A stretch of DNA of 30,480 nucleotides, taken from positions 1-30,480 of the forward strand of contig JAQGNM010000019.1 in assembly GCA_028291845.1 (NCBI GenBank), given 5' to 3'. Positions 8,331 to 19,070 of this stretch are shown one piece after another (position 1 is the stretch's first letter; every line of letters begins with the position of its first letter). Source of the DNA: Massilia sp. GTDB taxonomy: Bacteria > Pseudomonadota > Gammaproteobacteria > Burkholderiales > Burkholderiaceae_D. The notes under the pieces were generated by a model. That model saw nothing but the letters and a program-made list of their open reading frames with translations. It did no database searches and had not been told where the DNA came from. A program made the translations under genes and the position numbers.

Positions 8331-11165
8331 TTACTGCCAGCCGAAGCGGCTGATGTAATAACGCTTCATCAATGTGGTAAGCACGAAATAACCGAGCAGG
8401 ATGGCGGCCAGCCAACCAAAGTATGCTGGCGGCAGCGCTTGCAGCTTGAAGTAGGGCGCCAGCGCGCCCATCGGCAGATACAGTCCGATGGTCATGACGG
8501 CCGCCGTCATCGCCAGCAGCGGCGCCGCGGCGCGGCTCTGTACGAACGGCAGCCTGGGCGTGCGGATCAGGTGCACCACCAGCGTTTGTGTCAGCAGACC
8601 GACCACGAACCAGCCCGACTGGAACAGCGCCTGGCGCGCCAGCGTGTTGGCCGCGAACACCCACCACATCACGGCGAAGGTGACGATGTCGAACACCGAG
8701 CTGATCGGCCCGAAGAACAGCATGAAGCGGCCGATGTCCTGCGGATTCCACTGCAGCGGCTTGTCGACCAGCTCGGCGTCGACCTTGTCGAAAGGGATGC
8801 CGGTCTGCGACACGTCGTACAGCAGGTTCTGTACCAGCAGTTGCAGGGGCAACATCGGCAGGAACGGCAGCGCGGCGCTGGCCACCAGCACCGACAGCAC
8901 GTTGCCGAAATTCGAACTGGCCGTCATGCGAATGTACTTGAGCATGTTGGAGAAGGTGGTGCGGCCCTCGATCAAGCCTTCGTCGAGCACCAGCAGGCTC
9001 TTTTCGAGGATGATGATGTCGGCCGCCTCCCTGGCGATGTCGACCGCGGTGTCGACCGAGATGCCGATATCGGCGGCGCGCAGGGCCGGCGCGTCGTTGA
9101 TGCCGTCGCCCATGAAGCCGACCACGTGGCAGCGCGCACGCAGCGCGCGCACGATGCGTTCCTTGTGCAAGGGCGCCAGCCTGGCGAACCGATGATACCG
9201 TTCGACAGCGTCTTGCAGAGCGGCATCGTCCATGCTCTCCACCTGCGCACCGAGCAATACCGGCGCCGCCGCCAGGCCGACCTGGGTACAGACGTGGGCC
9301 GTGACGAATTCGTTGTCGCCGGTGAGGACCTTGACACGGATGCCGTGCGCCGCCAGCGCCTTCAAGGCCGGTGCCGCCGAATCCTTGGGTGGGTCGAGGA
9401 AGGCGATGAAGCCGACCAGCGTGAGCCCGGCTTCGTCGGCCACGGCATACGTGGTCTGGGTCGGCGGCAGTTCCTTCATCGCCACCGCGACCACCCGCAG
9501 ACCTTCGGCGCCGAGCTCTTGCGTGTAGGACCGCAGGCGCGCCAGCGCGCCTGCGTCGAGCGGCAGGTCGGACGGCAGGTCGGACGGCGGCTGGCCGTCC
9601 GCCACCGGCGCCGCGCGCGCCCGGGTGCAGACCGACAATACCTCGTCCACCGCGCCCTTGCAGATCAGTTCGTGATGGTCGTCGCGCTCGCAGACGATGA
9701 CCGACATGCGCCGGCGTTCGAAATCGAAAGGGATTTCGTCGATCTTGCGATAGTCTTCTTCGAGCTTGAGCTCGGTGGCCAGTTCCATGTGCTCCAGCAC
9801 GGCGTGGTCGAGCAGGTTCTTCAGGCCGGTCTGGTAGTAGCTGTTGAGGAAGGCGAAGTTCAGCACCTCGGCCGAGGCGCGGCCCCAGGCGTCGGTGCTG
9901 CGCGCCACCGCGATCCTGTCCTGCGTCAGCGTGCCGGTCTTGTCGGTGCACAGCACGTCCATGGCGCCGAAGTTCTGGATCGCATCCAGGCGCTTGACCA
10001 CCACCTTCTTGCGCGAGAGCGACACCGCACCCCTTGCCAGCGTCGACGTCACGATCATCGGCAGCATTTCCGGGGTCAGGCCGACCGCCACCGACAGCGA
10101 AAACAGCGAAGCCTCGAACCAGTTGCCCTTGGTCCAGCCGTTGATGAGAAACACGATGGGGACCATCACCGCGCCGAAGCGGATCAGCAGCCAGCTGACG
10201 CTGTTGACGCCCGCCTGGAATGCGTTCGATCCGGCATCCACCGCGATGGCGCTGGCGGCCAGCGTGCCGAAGTAGGTGCGCGGCCCGGTCGCCAGCACCA
10301 GCGCCGTGGCGGCGCCTGAAACGACGCTGGTGCCCATGAAGGCCAGGTCGCGCTCTTCCAGCGGGGTGGGCGCGGCGGCGCCGCGGTCGACGAATTTTTC
10401 CACCGGCGCCGACTCCCCGGTCATCGCCGACTGCCCGACGAACAGGTCGCGCGCCGTCACTATGCGGCAATCGGCAGGGATCATGTCGCCGGCCGACAAG
10501 GCGACCAGGTCGCCGGCCACCAGCTCGCGCACCGGCACTTCGCGGCGGGCGGGAACCTCGGCAGCGCCATCGGCCTGGCGGATCACGGTGGCGGTATTGC
10601 CGACCAGCGAACGCAGGCTTTCGGCGGCCTTGTGCGAGCGGCCTTCCTGGATGAAGCGCATCAGGGTGCTGAGGATCACCATCAGGGTGACGACCAGCAT
10701 GGCCTTGGCGTCGCCGCTCAGCCACGACAGTGCCGCCAGCACCGTCAGCAGCAGATTGAACGGGTTGAGGTAACACTGCCACAGGCGCAGCCAGCCGGGC
10801 ACGGGCTTTTCGTGGCTGACTTCGTTGGGGCCGTCGCGCGCCAGACGCTGCGCCGCATCGCTGGCCGCCAGACCTTGTTCGCCCGCGCCCAAGCGTGCCA
10901 TCAACTCGGCCGGCGACGCGGCGGCGGCGCGCAGCAGCTTGGCGCTCAGGTGCGAAGGCGCGGTTGCCGCCTGACCGGCGCTCAGTGAGCCGGGTGAGCC
11001 GAGCATCGGGCCGCGGCCGAAATGCCTGCGCACCCGGCGCCGCCGCAGGAAGGTGCTGAAATCCTCGGTAAATATCCGCGCCGCCTTGCCCAGCAAGCCG
11101 GCAGCGGCGCGCGCGGCGACCGCGGGTGGGCGCAGCTCCTGCAACAACTCCGGCGGCGTATTCAT
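8331..11165 (-). CDS. mgtA: Magnesium-importing P-type ATPase, MgtA/MgtB type
   Basis: A 944-residue inner-membrane P3B-type ATPase expected to import Mg2+ using ATP. An unusually long hydrophilic N-terminus (residues 1-120) precedes the first membrane pair. The actuator domain carries MTGES, and TM4 has the Mg-ATPase hallmark GLTPEMLPM (PEMLP 365-369). The phosphorylated Asp408 lies in CTDKTGTLTQ, the hinge reads GDGINDAPAL, and the C-terminal membrane segments include NLLYDVSQTGIPFDKVD, characteristic of the family. The ATG at 11165 has GGGGGA upstream. It sits between two universal stress genes in the leftward block. The 57-base gap to the gene upstream is too short for a Mg-sensing leader like those of enteric mgtA, so control is probably through the operon promoter. 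Confidence 0.94.
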   Translation of the reverse strand: MNTPPELLQELRPPAVAARAAAGLLGKAARIFTEDFSTFLRRRRVRRHFGRGPMLGSPGSLSAGQAATAPSHLSAKLLRAAAASPAELMARLGAGEQGLAASDAAQRLARDGPNEVSHEKPVPGWLRLWQCYLNPFNLLLTVLAALSWLSGDAKAMLVVTLMVILSTLMRFIQEGRSHKAAESLRSLVGNTATVIRQADGAAEVPARREVPVRELVAGDLVALSAGDMIPADCRIVTARDLFVGQSAMTGESAPVEKFVDRGAAAPTPLEERDLAFMGTSVVSGAATALVLATGPRTYFGTLAASAIAVDAGSNAFQAGVNSVSWLLIRFGAVMVPIVFLINGWTKGNWFEASLFSLSVAVGLTPEMLPMIVTSTLARGAVSLSRKKVVVKRLDAIQNFGAMDVLCTDKTGTLTQDRIAVARSTDAWGRASAEVLNFAFLNSYYQTGLKNLLDHAVLEHMELATELKLEEDYRKIDEIPFDFERRRMSVIVCERDDHHELICKGAVDEVLSVCTRARAAPVADGQPPSDLPSDLPLDAGALARLRSYTQELGAEGLRVVAVAMKELPPTQTTYAVADEAGLTLVGFIAFLDPPKDSAAPALKALAAHGIRVKVLTGDNEFVTAHVCTQVGLAAAPVLLGAQVESMDDAALQDAVERYHRFARLAPLHKERIVRALRARCHVVGFMGDGINDAPALRAADIGISVDTAVDIAREAADIIILEKSLLVLDEGLIEGRTTFSNMLKYIRMTASSNFGNVLSVLVASAALPFLPMLPLQLLVQNLLYDVSQTGIPFDKVDAELVDKPLQWNPQDIGRFMLFFGPISSVFDIVTFAVMWWVFAANTLARQALFQSGWFVVGLLTQTLVVHLIRTPRLPFVQSRAAAPLLAMTAAVMTIGLYLPMGALAPYFKLQALPPAYFGWLAAILLGYFVLTTLMKRYYISRFGWQ

Positions 11166-11222
11166 CGTGCCGTCCCCCTGACGATGTCGGAGGGTTCAAT
11201 CGTCATAGCTGTTCTCGATGCG

Positions 11223-12056
11223 TCAATGCGCCAGCAGCACCGGAATGTTCGCCTCGGCCAATACCGTGCGGCTGGCGCCACCCAGGCACAACTCGCGGAA
11301 CCTGGTGTGACCGAAGCAGCCCATGACCAACACCTCGCAGCGCAGCTCGCGCGCCATCGACAGCAGTTCATGTCCGGCATCGTGCTGCTGTACGCGCAGC
11401 ATGATTTGCGCCGTCACGCCGTGGCGGGCGAGGAAATTGACCAGGTCGGGCTGCTCGGCCATCGACCCTGCTTCGTCCGCATCGGGCGCGGCCAGCGTTG
11501 CCACGATGACCTCGCTCGCGCGCCGCAACATGGGGATCGACGCGCTCAGTGCGCAAGACGCTTCCTTGCTGCCGTCCCAGGCGACCAGCACCTTGGGTGC
11601 AACCAGCGGCAGCGGATCCGCGCGCGGTACCACGAGGACCGGGCGGGCACTGTTCAGGATGACGTACTCGGGCAGGCGAACCGCCGTGTCCGGCGTCGAC
11701 TCGGCGGAGTCGTCCTGGCTGACCACGGCCAGATCGGCGAAGCGTGCAAGCAGCGCCAGTCCGTCGGCGGCCTGGTCGTACACCAGACGTGTGTCGTGCG
11801 GCACCTGCATCGTGGTGGCGATCGCTTCGAACCTGGCAAGCGCCCGCTTTGCATTGTCCGACAGGGGATCGAAGCAGCTGGCGCCGAGCGTTGCCGGCGG
11901 CGCAGCGTCACCGTTTGGGAACATGGTGCGGGATACGCCGAGCATCGCCGCACCCACCAGGTGGGAACCGTGGGCGTGCGCCAGGCTGGCAGCGTAGCGC
12001 ATGCGCGCCGGGGCGTGGGACGACAGGTCGACATGCACGAGGATAGTCTTGAACAT
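11223..12056 (-). CDS. Universal stress protein, tandem UspA domains (copy 2)
   Basis: A 277-residue, two-domain Usp protein. It starts MFKTILVHVDLSSHAP and ends with the second-domain loop VLVMGCFGHTRFRELCLGG followed by ASRTVLAEANIPVLLAH. The G-x2-G-x9-G spacing is kept. AAGGAGG lies 8 bases before the ATG at 12056. It is 57 bases upstream of mgtA and 47 bases downstream of the next usp gene, so the three are likely one transcript. By eye it is clearly paralogous to the other three usp genes here but has diverged well beyond recent duplication. Confidence 0.93.
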   Translation of the reverse strand: MFKTILVHVDLSSHAPARMRYAASLAHAHGSHLVGAAMLGVSRTMFPNGDAAPPATLGASCFDPLSDNAKRALARFEAIATTMQVPHDTRLVYDQAADGLALLARFADLAVVSQDDSAESTPDTAVRLPEYVILNSARPVLVVPRADPLPLVAPKVLVAWDGSKEASCALSASIPMLRRASEVIVATLAAPDADEAGSMAEQPDLVNFLARHGVTAQIMLRVQQHDAGHELLSMARELRCEVLVMGCFGHTRFRELCLGGASRTVLAEANIPVLLAH

Positions 12057-12103
12057 GATGGGGGCCTCCTTGAAAATGCGCTGGTGGCGCTGGTGGCACC
12101 TCG

Positions 12104-12943
12104 CTAGTGCGCGAACAGTACCGGCATGGTCATCGCTCGCAGGATGGTCGCGGTGACGCCATGCGTGAGCACTTCGCGCAGGCGCGAGTGGCCGTAGCCG
12201 CCCGTCACCAGCAGGGTTGCTTGCATGTCGCTGGCGGCCGACAGCAAGGCCTCACCGATGTTTTGCGGGCGCGGCCGGTGAACGCTGCAGCCTGCGACCG
12301 CGACTCCTTGAAGCCGCAAATAGCTCGCCAGTCGTTCGCAGGCATCGCCTTCGGCAGGGTCGGCGTCCTCAGCGTCGAACGCCATCACGGACACCGAACG
12401 CGCCGCCCGCAGCAGGGGCAGGGCGGCGCTGACCGCACGGGTCGCTTCGACGCTGCCATCCCATGCCACCAGGGCATTGCCATCCAGACCTTGTGAATGG
12501 CCGGTACAAGGGACCACCAGCACCGGGCGGCCGGTGCTCAGGAACAGGTATTCCGGCAGGTCGGGCGGCACGCTGGGAACGACCTGGCTGCGATCGGCCT
12601 GGCCGACCACCACCAGGTCGCAATAACGTGCCTGCAGCGCCATGCCGGCCGCGGCTTCGTCATCGATCAGGCGCGGCTCCCAGGACCCGATCCCTGCTTC
12701 GAGCGCAAGGCGTTCGAAGCGCGCCAGGGCGGCTGCGGCGTCGTGCCGAAGCGCCGCACAGCGCGCAGCCAGCAGATCGCCGCCGGCAGTCATCGCTGCC
12801 GCAGGCAGGAAGCGCGAGATACCGCTGAGCGCGCTGCCTACCAGGTGAGCGTCGTTGTCGCGCGCCAGGCGCGCAGCGAGTCGCATGCGGTCGTCCGCTG
12901 CCGGATCCGAACCGGCATGGACGAGGATCGTCTTGTAGCGCAT
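12104..12943 (-). CDS. Universal stress protein, tandem UspA domains (copy 3), first gene of the leftward block
   Basis: A 279-residue, two-domain Usp protein beginning MRYKTILVHAGSDPAADD. The second domain ends LLVTGGYGHSRLREVLTHG followed by VTATILRAMTMPVLFAH. In the first ATP-pocket strand the usual Asp of VHxD is Gly (VHAG), which may weaken nucleotide binding in domain 1. The ribosome-binding site before the ATG at 12943 is poor. It is the promoter-proximal gene of the leftward block and faces the synthetase/GNAT gene across 173 bases that contain an FNR-type box. Low-oxygen induction is therefore likely (inference). Confidence 0.92.
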   Translation of the reverse strand: MRYKTILVHAGSDPAADDRMRLAARLARDNDAHLVGSALSGISRFLPAAAMTAGGDLLAARCAALRHDAAAALARFERLALEAGIGSWEPRLIDDEAAAGMALQARYCDLVVVGQADRSQVVPSVPPDLPEYLFLSTGRPVLVVPCTGHSQGLDGNALVAWDGSVEATRAVSAALPLLRAARSVSVMAFDAEDADPAEGDACERLASYLRLQGVAVAGCSVHRPRPQNIGEALLSAASDMQATLLVTGGYGHSRLREVLTHGVTATILRAMTMPVLFAH

Positions 12944-13043
12944 GGGCGCACCAGGTGGCGTGGTGGATGGATATCCGAGAATAGCTCAGGGTATCCCGCA
13001 TAGCCAGAGTAAATCGCCTTTACAAACATTAGGTGAAAGTATT

Positions 13044-13057
13044 TTGATGTGGGTCAA
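13044..13057. promoter_or_regulatory. FNR/ANR-type binding site between divergent usp and synthetase/GNAT genes
   Basis: TTGAT-GTGG-GTCAA matches the Anr/FNR-family consensus TTGATNNNNGTCAA exactly. Rightward, a weak -10 (TAGGCT, 13080-13085) would set the start near 13092. That puts the box centre at about -41.5, the classic class II activator position, for the gene at 13117. Leftward, a possible -10 (TAAAGG, 13022-13017) would put the box near -40 for the usp gene at 12943. Both spacings fit one dimer activating two divergent promoters. Confidence 0.75.
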
Positions 13058-13116
13058 ACAGGCTGCACTCTTCCAGGGCTAGGCTGCGCGGTAACTCAAT
13101 ACGGCGGGCCTGACAG

Positions 13117-15810
13117 ATGAGCGTACGCAATCTGAATTATTTCTTCTCGCCGCAGTCGGTGGCGGTGATCGGCGCATCGGAGCGACCCGGCAGTGTCGGC
13201 GCCACGGTGCTTGCCAACCTGACCAGCGCCGGCTTTCGCGGCGCCATCTGGCCGGTCAACCCCAAGTACCGCGTGCTCGCCGGCCTGCCTGTCTATCGCG
13301 ATGCGAGCGACTTGCCGCAGGCACCGGAGCTGGCGGTGATCTGCACCCCGGCCGCCACCGTGCCGAAGATCATCGATACCCTGGGCGCACGCGGATGCAA
13401 GGCTGCGGTGGTGCTCAGCGCCGGGCTGGACGCACAGGGGGCCGGCCAGGCCACGCTGCGCCAGGCGATGCTGGACGCGGCCCGCCCGCACCTGCTGCGC
13501 ATCCTCGGTCCGAACTGCGTCGGCCTGCTGGTACCCGGCTGGGGCTTGAACGCCAGTTTCGCGCCGGTGGCCGCGCTGCCTGGACGGCTTGCCTTCGTCG
13601 CGCAGTCGGGCGCGCTGGTCACCGCGGTGCTCGACTGGGCCGCTTCGCGCCGGATCGGCTTTTCGTGCTTCGTGTCGCTGGGCGACGGCAGCGACGTCGA
13701 CCTGGGCGACCTGCTCGACTACCTGGCCGGCGACCCGGCAACCGACGCCATTTTGCTGTATGCCGAGTCGGTACGGCAGGCGCGCAAATTCATGTCGGCG
13801 GCGCGCAGCGCGGCGCGCGCCAAGCCGACCGTGATCGTCAAGGCCGGCCGGGTGGCCGAGGCCGCCCACGCCGCCTTCAGCCACACCGGGGCGCTGGCCG
13901 GCGCCGACCTGGTCTACGACGCCGCGCTGCGCCGTGCCGGCATGCTGCGCGTGTACTCGACCGCCGAACTGTTCGACGCGGTGGCGATCCTCGCCCAGCC
14001 GCGCCGTCCTGCCGGCGCGCGCCTGGCGATCCTGACCAACGGCGGCGGCCCGGGTGTGATGGCAACCGACGCCCTCATCGCCGGCGGCGGCACGCTCGCG
14101 CAGTTGGCGCCGGCCACGCTGGAGCGCCTGTCCGGCCAGCTGCCGCCGACCTGGTCGCATGGCAACCCGGTCGACATCATCGGCGATGCCCCGGCCGAGC
14201 GCTATCGCCTGGCCCTGCAGGCGCTGCTCGATGAGCCCGGTGCCGACGCCGTGCTGCTGATCCATGCGCCCACCGCGATCGTGCCCAGCGCCGACATCGC
14301 GCGCGCCCTGCTGCCGCTGCTGCGCGGCGCGGCGCGGCCGGTGCTGTGCTGCTGGATGGGCGGCGCCAGCGTGGCGCAGGCGCGCAGCCTGTGCGCCGAT
14401 GCCGGCCTGCCGATCTTCGACACCCCCGAGGAGGCGGTGCGCGGTTTCATGCAGCTGGTCGACTACCAGCGCAACCAGCGCATGCTGATGCAGGTGCCGA
14501 CGGCGTCGACCCTGGCGCCGCCGGACCGGGCCGGCGCGCGCCGCCGCGTCTCCTCCCTGCTGGCCGATGGGGTGACAGCGGTCGGCGAAGCCGACGCCAA
14601 GGCGATCCTGGCGGCCTACGGCATCCCGGTGGTGGCCACCGAGGTCGTTCGCGACGAGGCCGGCGCCGTGGCGGCGGCGCGCCGTATCGGCTATCCGGTG
14701 GCCTTGAAGATCCTGTCGCCGGACATCAGCCACAAGACCGATGTCGGCGGTGTGGTGCTCGACCTGGGGAACGATGCCGAGCTGCAGCATGCAGTAGCGG
14801 CCATGTCCGCGCGCGTGCGCGCCGCGCGCCCGCAGGCGCGGTTGGCGGGCTTTACGGTACAGGCGATGGCGCGGCGCCCGCGCGCGCATGAACTGATCGC
14901 CGGCATCAGCACCGATCCCGTGTTCGGGCCGGTCGTCCTGTTCGGACAAGGCGGCGTCGCCGTCGAGGTGACCGCCGACCAGGCCATCGGACTGCCGCCC
15001 TTGAATCGCGTGCTTGCCGCCGACCTCGCAAGCAGAACGCGCGCCGCGCATCTCTTGGCAGGATTTCGCGACTTTCCGCGCGCCGACATGGACAGCCTGT
15101 ACGATGTGCTGGTGCGGATCGGCCAACTGGCAGCCGACCTGCCGGAGCTGGCGGAACTGGACATCAACCCGCTGTTGGCCGACGACGCCGGCGTGGTGGC
15201 GCTCGATGCGCGCATGCGCCTGGCCCCGGCGCCGGCCGGCGCCGATCCGCTGGGCCGCCTTGCGATCCTGCCGTATCCCGAGCAACTCGAGCGGCGCGTC
15301 GACAGCGCGCTCGGGCCGCTGACCGTGCGCCCGATTCGCCCCGAGGACGCGGCCGCGCACGAAACCTTCTTCCGCGCTCTCAGCCCGGAGGACGTGCATT
15401 TCCGAATGTTCGGCATGATGCGCGAATTACCGCCATCTCAACTGGCGCGCTTCACCCAGATCGATTACGCCCGCGAGATGGCCTTCATCGCCAGCCGGCC
15501 AGGCGCGGATGGGGCAGGCGAAACGCTGGGCGTGGTGCGCGTCGTCATCGATCCGGACAATATCGCCGGAGAATTTGCGATCGTCGTGCGCTCCGACCTC
15601 AAGGGCTGCGGTCTGGGCCGGCTGCTGATGGCCTGCCTGCTCGACTACTGCCGCGCCCGCGGCCTGGCAGTGGTGCGGGGCATTGCGCTGGCCGAGAACG
15701 TACACATGCAGCGGCTCGCGCGCGCCGTCGGCTTTCAGCTGCAGCCCGAGGTGGACGGTTGTGTCGAGCTGGTGCTGACGCTGCCTGAAGCTGCCGCCCG
15801 GCCGGCGTGA
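13117..15810 (+). CDS. Bifunctional ADP-forming acyl-CoA synthetase / GNAT acetyltransferase (Pat-like)
   Basis: An 897-residue fusion. Residues 1-130 are a CoA-binding Rossmann domain (SVAVIGASERPGSVG), about 145-460 the succinyl-CoA-ligase-like domains, about 480-715 an ATP-grasp domain (GYPVALKILSPDISHKTDVG), and 735-897 a GNAT domain with the acetyl-CoA loop RSDLKGCGLG (825-834). The architecture matches the protein lysine acetyltransferase Pat/PatZ (about 886 residues), which silences acetyl-CoA synthetase. In enteric PatZ, as I recall it, the synthetase His is lost; here His256 in FSHTGALAG matches the phosphorylated His of active ADP-forming acetyl-CoA synthetases. It could thus both interconvert acyl-CoA with ATP and acetylate proteins. 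The ribosome-binding site is weak. The FNR-type box at 13044-13057 is well placed to activate it. Confidence 0.92.
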   Translation: MSVRNLNYFFSPQSVAVIGASERPGSVGATVLANLTSAGFRGAIWPVNPKYRVLAGLPVYRDASDLPQAPELAVICTPAATVPKIIDTLGARGCKAAVVLSAGLDAQGAGQATLRQAMLDAARPHLLRILGPNCVGLLVPGWGLNASFAPVAALPGRLAFVAQSGALVTAVLDWAASRRIGFSCFVSLGDGSDVDLGDLLDYLAGDPATDAILLYAESVRQARKFMSAARSAARAKPTVIVKAGRVAEAAHAAFSHTGALAGADLVYDAALRRAGMLRVYSTAELFDAVAILAQPRRPAGARLAILTNGGGPGVMATDALIAGGGTLAQLAPATLERLSGQLPPTWSHGNPVDIIGDAPAERYRLALQALLDEPGADAVLLIHAPTAIVPSADIARALLPLLRGAARPVLCCWMGGASVAQARSLCADAGLPIFDTPEEAVRGFMQLVDYQRNQRMLMQVPTASTLAPPDRAGARRRVSSLLADGVTAVGEADAKAILAAYGIPVVATEVVRDEAGAVAAARRIGYPVALKILSPDISHKTDVGGVVLDLGNDAELQHAVAAMSARVRAARPQARLAGFTVQAMARRPRAHELIAGISTDPVFGPVVLFGQGGVAVEVTADQAIGLPPLNRVLAADLASRTRAAHLLAGFRDFPRADMDSLYDVLVRIGQLAADLPELAELDINPLLADDAGVVALDARMRLAPAPAGADPLGRLAILPYPEQLERRVDSALGPLTVRPIRPEDAAAHETFFRALSPEDVHFRMFGMMRELPPSQLARFTQIDYAREMAFIASRPGADGAGETLGVVRVVIDPDNIAGEFAIVVRSDLKGCGLGRLLMACLLDYCRARGLAVVRGIALAENVHMQRLARAVGFQLQPEVDGCVELVLTLPEAAARPA

Positions 15811-15818
15811 CCTTGAGG

Positions 15819-15851
15819 GGCAAGCCGCCGCCATGCTTGCCAGGAGGTTTT

Positions 15852-15852
<1 letters not shown>
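15819..15852 (+). terminator. Possible terminator after the synthetase/GNAT gene
   Basis: GGCAAGC (15819-15825) pairs with GCTTGCC (15835-15841) around a 9-base loop, and five T residues follow at 15848-15852 after a short purine spacer. The displaced T-run makes it a weak candidate. It lies in the 41-base gap between two convergent genes. Confidence 0.35.
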
Positions 15853-18461
<2,609 letters not shown>

Positions 18462-18462
18462 C

Positions 18463-18972
18463 CTACTTGCCGAGTTGGGTACGTAAAGTGTCGATTTGTT
18501 TTTGATGGGCGAGGACGGTCCGATATTCCGCGTTGGCGAAATGCCTCACGTCAGGATCGACAGCCTTATGCATCGTCTGGCCGTTTTCCTCGACGTCGTC
18601 CTTATGGTCCTTTGCCTCGTATTCCACATATTCGCGGTCGAAGCCGGCCCCGGACAGCCTGGTCAGCTTGTCGATTTCCTGGCGTTGTTTATCATTGGGG
18701 GTGTCGGGCAGCGTCAATTGCTTTCGGCTTGCCAACTGCCGCAAGTTCTGCAAGTCCTTGCCATGGTCGTCCACCATGCGCTTGCCGAACTGCTTGACCC
18801 GCTCGTCTGCGGCCTGCTTCTGTGCCAATTCGCCCATTTTGACTTCGGCCATGATGCCCTGAGCGGTGTTGTGGAGATATTCGGCGTCCTTCCGATTCAT
18901 CTCGGCGGCCAGTGCGGAAAAACTCAGCAGCAGCGCACCGGCAGTGATCGTCAATGTTCCTGCGCAATACAT
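18463..18972 (-). CDS. DUF4142 family exported protein
   Basis: A 169-residue protein with a signal peptide (MYCAGTLTITAGALLLSFSALAAE; cleavage predicted after ALA). The mature part is helical and charged and begins MNRKDAEYLHNTAQGIMAEV, with GELAQKQAADERVKQFGKRM and DDHGK, the usual start of the ferritin-like DUF4142 bundle. The function of the family is not established; members are periplasmic and often stress-linked. The ATG at 18972 follows AAGGAG. It lies 98 bases after a usp gene and is coupled to the following P-type ATPase (stop TAG, one base, GTG), so an envelope role alongside the pump is plausible but unproven. Confidence 0.85.
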   Translation of the reverse strand: MYCAGTLTITAGALLLSFSALAAEMNRKDAEYLHNTAQGIMAEVKMGELAQKQAADERVKQFGKRMVDDHGKDLQNLRQLASRKQLTLPDTPNDKQRQEIDKLTRLSGAGFDREYVEYEAKDHKDDVEENGQTMHKAVDPDVRHFANAEYRTVLAHQKQIDTLRTQLGK

Positions 18973-19070
18973 GTCGGCTCCTTCGTGCAAGTGGTACAAG
19001 TGGTTTCGCGGCAGGCGCTGGCAGCGCGGCGCTGGGCGGGACGGCCGACGCCATCGCCTGAGAGCACTCT

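Noticed and set aside
8284..11199. Extension of usp copy 1 into a 1249-residue protein
   Set aside because: The upstream part overlaps mgtA in another frame on the same strand and is Arg/Gly/Pro-rich noise; the Usp protein has its own ATG and GAGGAG at 8283.
13096..15399. 767-codon open frame antisense to the synthetase/GNAT gene
   Set aside because: Low-complexity Arg/His/Gln/Gly shadow; the plus strand encodes a complete, well-conserved enzyme.
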